7,433 bases of DNA from an uncultured Planctomycetaceae bacterium (GTDB taxonomy: Bacteria > Planctomycetota > Planctomycetia > Pirellulales > UBA1268): NCBI GenBank assembly GCA_937900985.1, contig CALCGM010000148.1:1-7433 (forward strand). Reading direction: 5' to 3'. A model generated the notes under the pieces. It searched no databases and was not told the origin of the DNA. It saw only the letters and a program-made list of their open reading frames with translations. Both the position numbers and the translations under genes were made by a program. Below are positions 1 to 6,664 of the stretch, one piece after another (the stretch's first letter is position 1; each line of letters begins with the position of its first letter).

Positions 1-232
1 GGGGGAAGTCGAGGTTGTCGAGCTTTCCGGCAAACAGGGTTTTGTGCAGCGACCACTCCGCCAGCGAGATGTCAAACAGCGGCGAGTCGGCACCGTGGGC
101 GGTCGTGGTGCCGAGGCTGACGAGCCCGCAGGCAGCGAGCCCCTGGCCCACGGCACCCAGAAAACCCCGGCGGGACAGGCTGGGCATGGAAAGGGATTCT
201 GTCGGCAGCGAGAGAGCGGTGGAGCGTGGCAT
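1..232 (-). CDS. Tat-exported sugar phosphate isomerase/epimerase-like protein (N-terminal part)
   Basis: This is the first 77 codons of a gene that continues beyond the left edge. The N-terminus carries a twin-arginine signal: S-R-R-G-F-L at residues 20-25, then a small hydrophobic stretch ending near A-H-G-A (45-48). The mature start reads DSPLFDISLAEWSLHKTLFA and continues with a G-K-L-D-N-L-D-F-P motif. I recognise this as the opening of planctomycete exported proteins of the xylose-isomerase-like TIM-barrel family (sugar phosphate isomerase/epimerase). The barrel and its metal ligands lie outside the window, so substrate and activity cannot be judged. The ATG at 232 is chosen because an AGGA (plus-strand 242-245) lies 9 nt upstream. 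An in-frame ATG at 187 would still keep the RR motif but has no such site. Residues 32-35 (L-A-A-C) also fit a lipobox, so lipidation instead of simple cleavage is possible. The gene is divergent from the sulfatase-fold gene. Confidence is high for the Tat-exported gene and moderate for the family. Confidence 0.8.
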   Translation of the reverse strand, partial: MPRSTALSLPTESLSMPSLSRRGFLGAVGQGLAACGLVSLGTTTAHGADSPLFDISLAEWSLHKTLFAGKLDNLDFP

Positions 233-367
233 CGGCAAAATTCCTGGTGATCACATGGAGGAGAATCGCCCATACGATAGCCTCTGAGCCATCGCCGGGA
301 AACGGCCGCGGCCGCCCTTTTTACGCTCTCCCACTGCCTGCACTCGGGGCGTGTCGCCACGCTTGTC
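233..367. promoter_or_regulatory. Divergent intergenic region with weak promoter candidates
   Basis: These 135 bases separate two genes that point away from each other, so promoters for both should lie here or close by. On the plus strand TACGAT at 273-278 resembles a -10 element, and the same spot reads TATCGT on the minus strand, but neither has a good -35 at 16-18 bp. A perfect 12-bp palindrome, CGGCCGCGGCCG, occupies 303-314 and is followed by CCCTTTTTACGCT, which could be a second -10 (TACGCT, 322-327). The minus-strand ribosome site AGGA is at 242-245. I see no Shine-Dalgarno before the plus-strand ATG at 368. The role is inferred from position, and the individual sites are weak. Confidence 0.35.
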
Positions 368-1567
368 ATGACCAGCTCTCAGACTTCCTCGTCCGGCCGG
401 CTGGCCGTCGTGACCTTCGACTGGCTTCCCGCCTGGATGCTGACCAGCTGGGGCACGACCTGGCTGGCCACCCCGGCCTTCGACGCTTTGGCAGCCCGGG
501 GCGTTGTTTTCGACGCGATGATGGCGCCGGGGGATGATCTCGCCGCCACGCTCCGGGCCGTCGTCGGGCCAGCGTGCGAGCGGCTCGGGGGGCTGCCATC
601 GCTGGCCTCGCTGCTGGTGACGGACACACCGGCTGTCGCTCGCGGGCCGCTGGGCCGCCATTTTCGGGATGTGGTCGAGGAGCCGGCCGAACCGGCTGGG
701 CGATGCGCTGAGGAGGAGGGCGACACCGCCCTGGGCGAGCTCTTTGCCGCCGTCGCCGAAGCGGTGCCCGCCGTGGCGGAGGAGCCCTGCTGGCTGTGGT
801 GCCATGCAGGCAGCCTTGGAGTCGCTTGGGATGCGCCGCTGGAGTTTCGCGACAGCCTCGTCGGGGAGGACGATCCTGAGCCGCCGCGGTCGGCGGCGAT
901 TCCGAGCTGTGTGGTGGCTGCCGACGACGACCCTGACCGTATCCTCGGGATTCGGCAGGCGTTTGCGGGGCAGCTGATGCTCGCCGATCGGATGCTCGGC
1001 TTCCTGCTGGAGATTCTCGACGGCCTTGGCGGAGAGCCGTGGACAGTGGTGGTGGCCGGGCTCCGCGGCATGCCGATGGGGCTGCATGGCGATCTCGGTC
1101 TTTCCTCAGCCGGGAGCCGGCCGTTGCTGCCGTATGGCGATCTCGTGCAGATGCCGGTGATCGTTGCCGACGCTCGTGGCCGCATGGCGGGCCAGCGGTA
1201 TGGCGGGCTCCTGGCAGCCGAGGATCTGGGGGCCTTTTGTGCCGAGAGCCTCGCGGTCCATGACGCATCCTCGCCGCCGTCGCCGCTTGCGGGCCTGCTG
1301 GCCCGATGGGCGTGCACACCGCGAGAGCAGGTGGTCAGCACGACGGCCCGAGGCGTTTCCCTGGCAACGAAAGAGTGGCGGATGGTGGTTGAGCGGCCGG
1401 CTTCTGGTGGGGATGGGGGGGCTGGGAGGCTGCGGCTGTTTGCCAAGCCCGATGATTTCTTTGAGCAGTGCGACGTGGCCGACCGGTGTGGTGTGGTGGT
1501 CGACGACCTGCAGGAGCAGCTCGCCGCTGCGGCGGCTGCGGACACCACCGGCGAAAGCGGCCCGTAA
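368..1567 (+). CDS. Sulfatase/alkaline-phosphatase-fold protein, probably catalytically inactive
   Basis: This 399-residue protein has no signal peptide or membrane segment, so it is probably cytoplasmic. The sulfatase framework is visible in order. A first strand ends in Asp (V-V-T-F-D18). T35-P36-x-F-D-A-L-A-A-R44-G45 matches the usual TPNLDRLAxxG helix. W142-L-W-C-H146 then W154-D-A-P matches the middle His strand and its substrate-side loop. V227-V-V-A-G-L-R-G234 sits where VVxxxDHG is expected, and G238-L-H-G matches GEHG. P256-Y-G-D-L-V-Q-M-P263-V-I-V matches the strand after it, and a short C-terminal W-R-M-V-V / R-L-R-L-F pair resembles the family's terminal sheet. The key residues appear lost: the C/S-x-P/A-x-R nucleophile segment reads A59-A-T-L-R63, and DHG reads L232-R-G. 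It is therefore best called a sulfatase-superfamily pseudoenzyme, perhaps a binding or regulatory protein. The ATG at 368 puts the first strand at the expected distance, though no Shine-Dalgarno is seen. A G-run near 1413-1420 does not break the frame. Confidence 0.8.
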   Translation: MTSSQTSSSGRLAVVTFDWLPAWMLTSWGTTWLATPAFDALAARGVVFDAMMAPGDDLAATLRAVVGPACERLGGLPSLASLLVTDTPAVARGPLGRHFRDVVEEPAEPAGRCAEEEGDTALGELFAAVAEAVPAVAEEPCWLWCHAGSLGVAWDAPLEFRDSLVGEDDPEPPRSAAIPSCVVAADDDPDRILGIRQAFAGQLMLADRMLGFLLEILDGLGGEPWTVVVAGLRGMPMGLHGDLGLSSAGSRPLLPYGDLVQMPVIVADARGRMAGQRYGGLLAAEDLGAFCAESLAVHDASSPPSPLAGLLARWACTPREQVVSTTARGVSLATKEWRMVVERPASGGDGGAGRLRLFAKPDDFFEQCDVADRCGVVVDDLQEQLAAAAAADTTGESGP

Positions 1568-1584
1568 CGCTGTTTTTGGCTGAA

Positions 1585-1607
1585 AAGCGGCTTTGTGGCA
1601 GCCGCTT
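1585..1607 (+). terminator. Stem-loop after the sulfatase-fold gene
   Basis: A perfect inverted repeat has arms AAGCGGCT (1585-1592) and AGCCGCTT (1600-1607) around a 7-nt loop, beginning 17 nt after the stop codon at 1565-1567. Its position and 8-bp stem suit transcription termination or 3'-end protection. No T-run follows (TGGGATCG does), so it is not a classic intrinsic terminator. The stem directly abuts the palindrome at 1608-1624, so a regulatory role for the pair is the alternative. Confidence 0.45.
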
Positions 1608-1624
1608 GGGATCGCTACGATCCC
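1593..1624 (+). promoter_or_regulatory. Putative promoter/operator for the giant secreted protein gene
   Basis: GGGATCG-CTA-CGATCCC at 1608-1624 is a perfect palindrome with 7-bp arms and a 3-bp centre. Inside it TACGAT (1616-1621) resembles a -10, and TTGTGG (1593-1598) lies exactly 17 bp upstream as a -35-like hexamer. A start near 1628 would give an untranslated leader of about 57 nt before the ATG at 1685 and would exclude the GTG at 1595 as a start. A palindrome spanning the -10 is what a repressor site would look like. This is pattern-based only; no regulator is visible nearby. Confidence 0.35.
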
Positions 1625-1684
1625 GCCCTCACCTGCGGCCCCGTGCGGCCGCGGTCTGGGAAACCCTCCAGCCGTCGCACCGCG

Positions 1685-4600
1685 ATGACCGTCCCGCCCG
1701 CCATGATCTGGTCCTGCTGCTTCCCGCGAGCCCGTGTGGTGCTTGTGGGGCTGCTGCTGTGTCTGCAGGGTGTTGGCGGCATGGCCTGCTGCTGGGCGGC
1801 CGAGAGCGTTTTTTCGCAGGCAGCCAAGCAGGCGACTCGCCGTCCGCTTCCGCCGCCGGTCACCCTTCGCATCGCCTGGGGCGGCGGCCTTGACCGCAGC
1901 TGGCGAGGGGCGATTCGGCTTGTGCCCGATGAAGGGGCCGCCGACGACTGCGGCGAGATCGTGCATGTGGCGTCGCTCTGCGGCGATGCCGACCCCCAGC
2001 TGGGCCTGCGGATCGACCACGCAGCGGTGGAGTTTGGGCAGACGCCCCCCCGCGACTTCGACGGCTTCGACATCACCATTGCCGACTGGCATCACTGCCG
2101 GCTGGTTGTGGAGCTTGAAGGCACCGACGGCCCGTTCTCGACGCGGCTCGATGAGCCGGTGGTGCAGTTTCTGCTCAGAGGGAAGCAGCAGGCGATCGAT
2201 CGCGACGGCAACCGCCTCTCGGTGGCACGCGCCGATGGCGATGATCTCCGCGTCTCGTTTGGGGGGGAAGGGCCCGACGCATCGGCGGTTCGCCATGCGG
2301 GCGAAGTGCTGACGCTCTCGATTGAGCCATCGCTGCCGGTGCGGAGCCAGAGCGGAACGCGGCGGGAGCTGCAGGTGGCGCTGCTCCGCCCGGAGGATGG
2401 CAAGGCGATCCACTCCCAGACCCACGCCCTGCTCGACGACGAGGAGCGTGATGTCGCGGCGGCTGATGGTCGCGTGCTCCGCAGCTATCAGCAGGTGGCC
2501 TGCGAGGTGCCGTTGCCCGATGACGAGGGGGTGTATGAGCTGGAGCTGAGCGTGCTGGAGTCGGGGGGGCTGCGGTGGGCACGGCCTCTGACCACCCGCC
2601 GGCTGCAGCTCGTGGCGGTCGGCCGTCAGCCCGCCGCCCGCCCGGAAACGGAGGCGTGGGAAACCCTCTATGAGTTTGACGCCGGCAGCCCTCGGCTCTT
2701 CGATCGGCTGCGACGGCTCTCCGGCATTTCCACGATGCCGTCGGTGCCGCTGCCCGCGGTGCCCTCCATCGACCTGCCCTCGATGGGGTCGCTGACCACG
2801 AGGCTGTCTGGGATCGGTCGGATACCAGGGTTTGGTGGCAGTGATGACGCCGCGGAGAGTGTGCTGCCCGCGGGTAGCACTGTGGCCGCACGTTCGATCG
2901 ATGCCCTGCTTCCGCGGTTCAGCGGTCCCTTGCCCGGCGGGCATGGGATGCCGGCCAAGCATCCCCTCGGCATGATGCTTGAGCTGCCACCGTCTGCAGA
3001 CAGCAACAACCCGGCGTGGGAAGCGATCGTGGTGCCAGGGGCAACGCCCGGTAGGCCGCACCTGCTGGAGATCGACTACCCCACCGACCAGGAGGCGATG
3101 GTCGGTGTGTGCGTGCTGGAGCCCAACGATCTCGGCGTGGTGGATCGTGTCGTCTGGGCTGGCGGCTTTGTGTCGCGGAACACGGGCTTTGGTGAGACCG
3201 CCGAGGCCAGCCGCTACCAGCAGGTGTTTTGGCCGCAGACAAAGACCCCAATGGTGGTGCTGCTCAATCTCTCGCCCCGGCAGGAGGTGATGCTCGGCCG
3301 CATGCGAGTGCTCGCTGGCCCCTCGCGGCTGCCCGCCTCGACGGTGGCCACGCCAGGCCGAGCTCGCAAACGAGTCCTTGGCCTGCTGTCCAAGCCCGAA
3401 TTTTCCCGCTTTGGCGTGGCAGCGGGGATTGATGGTGAGACGGGGCGGCCGGCGGATGACTGGGCCATGTTTTCCCGTGCCGCCGAGCGGATGGCCGAAC
3501 TTGTCGAGCATCGGGCAGCTGCCGGTGCGATGGTGACGGTCTACGCCGATGGCACGCCTCTCTGGCCGTCGCAGGTGCATAGCGGCGGGAGCCGCTGGGA
3601 CAACGGCCAGGTCGCTCAGTCAGGGAAGCACGCCGCTGCCAAGGATGTGCTGGAACTTCTCTGCAGGGTGTTTGGCCGCGAAGAGCTCGAGCTGGTGCCT
3701 GCGATCGAGTGTCGGGGGCCGCTTGCTCCGCTGGAAGCCTTGCGGCTTCGCGAAGGCAGTCTTGCCGTGGGCATTGAGTGTGTGGGCGGTGATGGCGAGC
3801 CGCCTCCTGGCGACGATCCGCTGGTTGCCTACAACGTGCTCGATCCGCGGGTGCAGGATGCGATCGAACAGCTGGTGCTCGATCTCGCGCGGCGGGTGGC
3901 TGACCGGCCTGCGGTGTCAGGGATCGCCCTGACGTGTCCGCACGACGGCTGGCTGCATCTGCCGGGCGTTGCCTGGGGGCTCGACGACGCCACGATCGGC
4001 CGCTTCATGTCCGACACCGGCGTGGAGATGCCGATGACCGGCAGTGGCCGTTTTGCAGAACGAGCTGCCCTCGTCACGGGCGCCTACAAGGGGGCCTGGC
4101 TGGAGTGGCGGTGTGGGCAGGTGGCTGCCTTTCATCGCCGGCTCGCCGACGCCGTCGCGTCGCAGGCCGGCGCGATCGATCTCCAGATTGTGCCCACGAC
4201 CCTGTTTTCGGAGGGCCCGCTTGCCAAGCGTTTCCGACCTCGGCTGACGACCAGCAGCGGTGAGCAGGGGCTGCTGCGAGAGATCGGGTTTGATGTGGAG
4301 CTGATCACCGCACACCCCCAGCTGGTGTTTGTGCGGCCTCAGGTCCACCGAGGTGATGGCGAACTTGTGGCAGAAAGCACCCTGCGGGCAGCCAACCGGT
4401 CGCCACGGCTGGCAGCCGACATCAGTCTGGCTCAGCGTCGGGGCGGGGTGCATCTGGAACTGCCCAGCGAGGTCGCCCTGGCCGCCGTGCTGCGGGCGGC
4501 ACCCTTCTCGGCGGTCAACGGAGACAGCGAAGCGGTGGCACTGGTGCATGCGGTCGCCAGCAATGGCGAGGCCAGCGAAGCGATCAGTGGCCCTCTTGCC

Positions 4601-5803
4601 GGCAATGACGTCGAGGTGGTCATCGATGGCACGCTGTTCACCGGCATTGGGCAGGTCAGGAGGCAGGCTGCGCGAGCAGCTGTCGCCATGCTGCCGGCCC
4701 GCGAGATGCAGTCGCTTGAGTCGGTGGCGAGGCCGCTGGTGGTTCGCAGTGCCATGGAGGCTGGTGCCGTAGTGGCCAGTGTGGTCAACGCATCGCCGGT
4801 TGCCTGCGTGGCGCGACTGCACGTCAGCGCTGCGGGCAGTTCGGCGGTGGACGCGGCCAGCGGAGATCTCCTGCCAGTCGACGAGGGCGTCGTTGAAGTG
4901 CCGCTGGAGCCTTGGGGGCTGCGGGCGGTGCGGCTTGTGGAGTCGGCCGAGATTACGACCGCTGAAGTGGCGTTTGCCGAAGAGCTCCAGGCTGTCGTGA
5001 CGCAGCGGCTGCAGAGGCTTCGCGAGCGGCGGGGCGTGCTCGACTATCCCGTTGCCTTGGAGTCGCTCGACAACCCAGATTTCGAGCTCCCGGTCGTGCG
5101 GCGGGCCGTGCCGGGCTGGGAGCTGGTGGAGAAAAGCCGGGGCACCCTGACTGCAGTTGAGGGACGCAGCGGTAGCGATGCCGATGACAAACCGCAGGCC
5201 GTGCAGTTTGCCTCGCCACACGGGCTTTCGACGCTGCGGAGCAATCCTTTTGCCCCGCCAGCCACCGGCCGCCTGAGTGTGGCGGTGTGGCTGCGGATCG
5301 AAGAGGGCAATCCACAGCCGCCGCTGCGGATCGCCGTTGAGGGGCTCCAAGGGAGGCAGGAATACTATCGATTCGCGCCGGTGGGGCAGGGCGAGGCGGC
5401 CATGCCGCTCTCCTCAGAGTGGTCGCAGATCGTCTTGCAGGTCGACGACCTGCCGACGCAAGGGCTGGAGTCGCTCCGCGTGAGGCTCGATCTGCTCGGG
5501 CCGGGCAAGGTCTGCGTCGATGAAGTGCGGGTCTATGACCTGGCGTTTGATGAGCCGCAGCGGGTGCAGCTCTCAAAAATGCTGGCCCTGATCGACCATC
5601 AGCTCAACGCCGGCGATCTCGGCGGAAGTGTGATCGAACTCGACGGCCACTGGCCGCGGTTTCTTGAGGCCCACATCGACGAGCAGGCCGTGGCCATCGC
5701 GGCCGAAGAAGGCGATCGGCAGCGGGCAGCGGCCGCTGCTGAGGCCAGCCGGCAGCCGGAGCGAACCGGCATGTTCGACCGTCTCCGCCAGTGGTGGCAG
5801 TGA
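1685..5803 (+). CDS. Large secreted multidomain protein with a family-10-like glycosyl hydrolase TIM barrel
   Basis: The protein has 1372 residues. A Sec signal runs from basic R15/R17 through a Val/Leu core (18-27) to a likely cut after C-W-A38. Residues about 59-320 are beta-rich and open with V-T-L-R-I-A-W-G-G-G and W-R-G-A-I-R-L, which I associate with planctomycete proteins of this type. Residues about 342-388 are a Pro/Ser linker with L-S-G-I twice. A beta domain follows (441-548). A TIM-barrel-like core (about 575-890) shows M-V-T-V-Y-A-D-G, N-V-L-D-P-R-V-Q-D-A, P-G-V-A-W-G-L-D-D-A-T-I, D-T-G-V and W-L-E-W-R-C-G-Q, matching what I know of glycosyl-hydrolase-like 10 (GHL10) proteins. 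Next come a beta-sandwich (1019-1092), a short helical stretch, a jelly-roll-like domain starting L-D-N-P-D-F-E (1128-1288), and a helical tail ending Q-W-W-Q. The substrate is unknown, and I could not assign catalytic acids. It probably acts on or binds polysaccharide outside the cytoplasm. The open frame extends up to GTG 1595, but only starts at 1685 or 1703 put the signal peptide at the N-terminus. Confidence 0.8.
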   Translation: MTVPPAMIWSCCFPRARVVLVGLLLCLQGVGGMACCWAAESVFSQAAKQATRRPLPPPVTLRIAWGGGLDRSWRGAIRLVPDEGAADDCGEIVHVASLCGDADPQLGLRIDHAAVEFGQTPPRDFDGFDITIADWHHCRLVVELEGTDGPFSTRLDEPVVQFLLRGKQQAIDRDGNRLSVARADGDDLRVSFGGEGPDASAVRHAGEVLTLSIEPSLPVRSQSGTRRELQVALLRPEDGKAIHSQTHALLDDEERDVAAADGRVLRSYQQVACEVPLPDDEGVYELELSVLESGGLRWARPLTTRRLQLVAVGRQPAARPETEAWETLYEFDAGSPRLFDRLRRLSGISTMPSVPLPAVPSIDLPSMGSLTTRLSGIGRIPGFGGSDDAAESVLPAGSTVAARSIDALLPRFSGPLPGGHGMPAKHPLGMMLELPPSADSNNPAWEAIVVPGATPGRPHLLEIDYPTDQEAMVGVCVLEPNDLGVVDRVVWAGGFVSRNTGFGETAEASRYQQVFWPQTKTPMVVLLNLSPRQEVMLGRMRVLAGPSRLPASTVATPGRARKRVLGLLSKPEFSRFGVAAGIDGETGRPADDWAMFSRAAERMAELVEHRAAAGAMVTVYADGTPLWPSQVHSGGSRWDNGQVAQSGKHAAAKDVLELLCRVFGREELELVPAIECRGPLAPLEALRLREGSLAVGIECVGGDGEPPPGDDPLVAYNVLDPRVQDAIEQLVLDLARRVADRPAVSGIALTCPHDGWLHLPGVAWGLDDATIGRFMSDTGVEMPMTGSGRFAERAALVTGAYKGAWLEWRCGQVAAFHRRLADAVASQAGAIDLQIVPTTLFSEGPLAKRFRPRLTTSSGEQGLLREIGFDVELITAHPQLVFVRPQVHRGDGELVAESTLRAANRSPRLAADISLAQRRGGVHLELPSEVALAAVLRAAPFSAVNGDSEAVALVHAVASNGEASEAISGPLAGNDVEVVIDGTLFTGIGQVRRQAARAAVAMLPAREMQSLESVARPLVVRSAMEAGAVVASVVNASPVACVARLHVSAAGSSAVDAASGDLLPVDEGVVEVPLEPWGLRAVRLVESAEITTAEVAFAEELQAVVTQRLQRLRERRGVLDYPVALESLDNPDFELPVVRRAVPGWELVEKSRGTLTAVEGRSGSDADDKPQAVQFASPHGLSTLRSNPFAPPATGRLSVAVWLRIEEGNPQPPLRIAVEGLQGRQEYYRFAPVGQGEAAMPLSSEWSQIVLQVDDLPTQGLESLRVRLDLLGPGKVCVDEVRVYDLAFDEPQRVQLSKMLALIDHQLNAGDLGGSVIELDGHWPRFLEAHIDEQAVAIAAEEGDRQRAAAAAEASRQPERTGMFDRLRQWWQ

Positions 5804-5824
5804 GCCGTCCGCTCGGCTGCGTGA

Positions 5825-5863
5825 GCAGACTGAGAAACACGTCTGCCGCCGCAGGATGCGGCG
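5825..5863 (+). terminator. Twin hairpins after the giant gene
   Basis: Two perfect inverted repeats lie back to back 21 nt after the stop codon. The first is GCAGAC (5825-5830) with GTCTGC (5841-5846) around a 10-nt loop. The second is CGCCGC (5847-5852) with GCGGCG (5858-5863) around a 5-nt loop. No T-run follows. They lie in the 138-bp gap between converging genes, so a shared or bidirectional termination role is likely. They could also slow 3' decay of the long transcript. Confidence 0.45.
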
Positions 5864-5941
5864 ACTGGGGCCCTCTGAAACCTCGGCTTTTGGGCTGTCG
5901 CTTCAGTGGGGAACGGCCATGAAGGGCTTTTCCACGGACAG

Positions 5942-6283
5942 CTAGCCTGGTGGCCAGCTGAGCGATCGGCCGCCGAGGAGATGCAGGTGCAGATGGTCAA
6001 CAGACTGGCCGCCTTCGCTGCCAGTGTTGATCACCACGCGGTAGCCCTCGGCCAGCCCGAGGTCCCGGGCGATCTGGCTGGCTGTGCTCAGCAGATGGCC
6101 CAGCAGCCCGGCATCGTCCCCGGAGGCGTGGGCAAGTGACTCGATCGGCTTCTTGGGGATCACGAGCACATGCACCGGCGCCTGCGGGGAGATGTCGTGA
6201 AAGGCCAGGCAGAGGTCATCTTCAAACACGATCTTTGCTGGGACCGTGCGGTCGATGATCTTGGAGAAGATCGTCTCAGGCAT
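5942..6283 (-). CDS. HIT-family purine nucleoside phosphoramidase (HinT/HINT1-like)
   Basis: This is a complete 113-residue histidine-triad protein, the usual length for the HINT branch. Members hydrolyse adenosine 5'-phosphoramidate-type P-N bonds and work as cytoplasmic dimers. Visible marks are the N-terminal I-F-x-K-I-I-D-R-T-V-P-A-K-I-V-F-E-D-D motif, F-H-D-I-S-P-Q-A-P-V-H-V-L-V-I-P-K-K-P (28-46), R-V-V-I-N-T-G-S-E-G-G-Q-S-V (82-95), the triad H97-L-H99-L-H101-L-L with H101 as nucleophile candidate by family analogy, and the terminal W-P-P-G. The Asp at 96 just before the triad is often aromatic in relatives. The ATG at 6283 is supported by GGAG (plus-strand 6292-6295) 8 nt upstream. It lies 66 nt downstream of the 97-residue gene in the same direction, so the two are probably co-transcribed. 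It converges on the giant gene. Confidence 0.96.
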   Translation of the reverse strand: MPETIFSKIIDRTVPAKIVFEDDLCLAFHDISPQAPVHVLVIPKKPIESLAHASGDDAGLLGHLLSTASQIARDLGLAEGYRVVINTGSEGGQSVDHLHLHLLGGRSLSWPPG

Positions 6284-6349
6284 CGCCTTCGCTCCATGGG
6301 GGGCGGCAGTCGGGCTGGGTTCACGGCCACGACCCGACCGCCGACTCGC

Positions 6350-6643
6350 TCACGAGGAGCGGGAACGGCTGCGACGCGACCTCTTGGGCCGGGGCATCGA
6401 CCACTCGCGGGTGAGCACCTCAAACACCTCCGGCGTCTCGTAGCGTACCACGGTCTTCCCTTCGGGCATCGGGCCGACGAGATGCCGAAAAACCGGGGCG
6501 CCACGCAGGTCGAGATCGGTTGAGCAGTCGTCGATGCCGATCTGCATGTGGGCTCGCAGGATCGGTTCTGGTGAGTCGTAGTCGTGGATGACGAGGTCGC
6601 CGTCCCGGTTTTGGCTGACGAGCCGCCACGTGTTCTTTTCCAT
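6350..6643 (-). CDS. 97-residue protein of unknown function with an Arg/Ser-rich tail
   Basis: I do not recognise a family. The start M-E-K-N-T-W-R-L-V-S fits a small soluble protein, with no signal peptide or membrane segment. Residues 1-80 alternate likely beta strands (W-R-L-V-S, D-L-V-I-H-D-Y-D, T-V-V-R-Y-E) with acidic turns (I-D-D-C-S-T-D-L-D-L). One Cys (C40) is present. The last part (84-97) is P-R-P-K-R-S-R-R-S-R-S-R-S-S, a strongly basic and probably disordered tail that could bind nucleic acid or acidic protein; that role is inference. The ATG at 6643 is chosen because GGGAG (plus-strand 6650-6654) lies 6 nt upstream. The same frame stays open upstream to an ATG at 7153, but that extension reads as Pro/Arg/Ala-rich non-coding sequence. 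The gene is probably the first in a two-gene unit with the HIT gene. Confidence 0.75.
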   Translation of the reverse strand: MEKNTWRLVSQNRDGDLVIHDYDSPEPILRAHMQIGIDDCSTDLDLRGAPVFRHLVGPMPEGKTVVRYETPEVFEVLTREWSMPRPKRSRRSRSRSS

Positions 6644-6649
6644 CAGGTT

Positions 6650-6654
6650 CTCCC
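6650..6654 (-). promoter_or_regulatory. Shine-Dalgarno site that fixes the 97-residue gene start
   Basis: The minus strand reads GGGAG here, 6 nt before the ATG at 6643. It is one of the best ribosome sites in the window and argues for the short 97-residue product over the 267-residue in-frame extension starting at 7153. Confidence 0.6.
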
Positions 6655-6664
6655 TATGGTCGAT

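Noticed and set aside
1413..1420. G and C homopolymer runs (here and near 2045 and 2265) as possible frameshift sites
   Set aside because: The frames continue with family-like sequence on both sides of each run, so there is no sign of a frameshift or sequencing error.
1595..1684. GTG at 1595 as the start of the giant protein
   Set aside because: It would put 30 non-hydrophobic residues before the signal peptide, and it lies inside the hairpin and upstream of the likely promoter.
1106..3580. An 824-codon antisense open frame crossing the sulfatase-fold gene and the giant gene
   Set aside because: It spans the opposite strand of two well-supported genes, is rich in His, Arg, Pro and Gly, matches no family motif and has the low stop density expected of high G+C.
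3917..5350. A 477-codon antisense open frame inside the giant gene
   Set aside because: Same reasoning: the plus-strand frame holds recognisable domain motifs, while this one has skewed composition and none.
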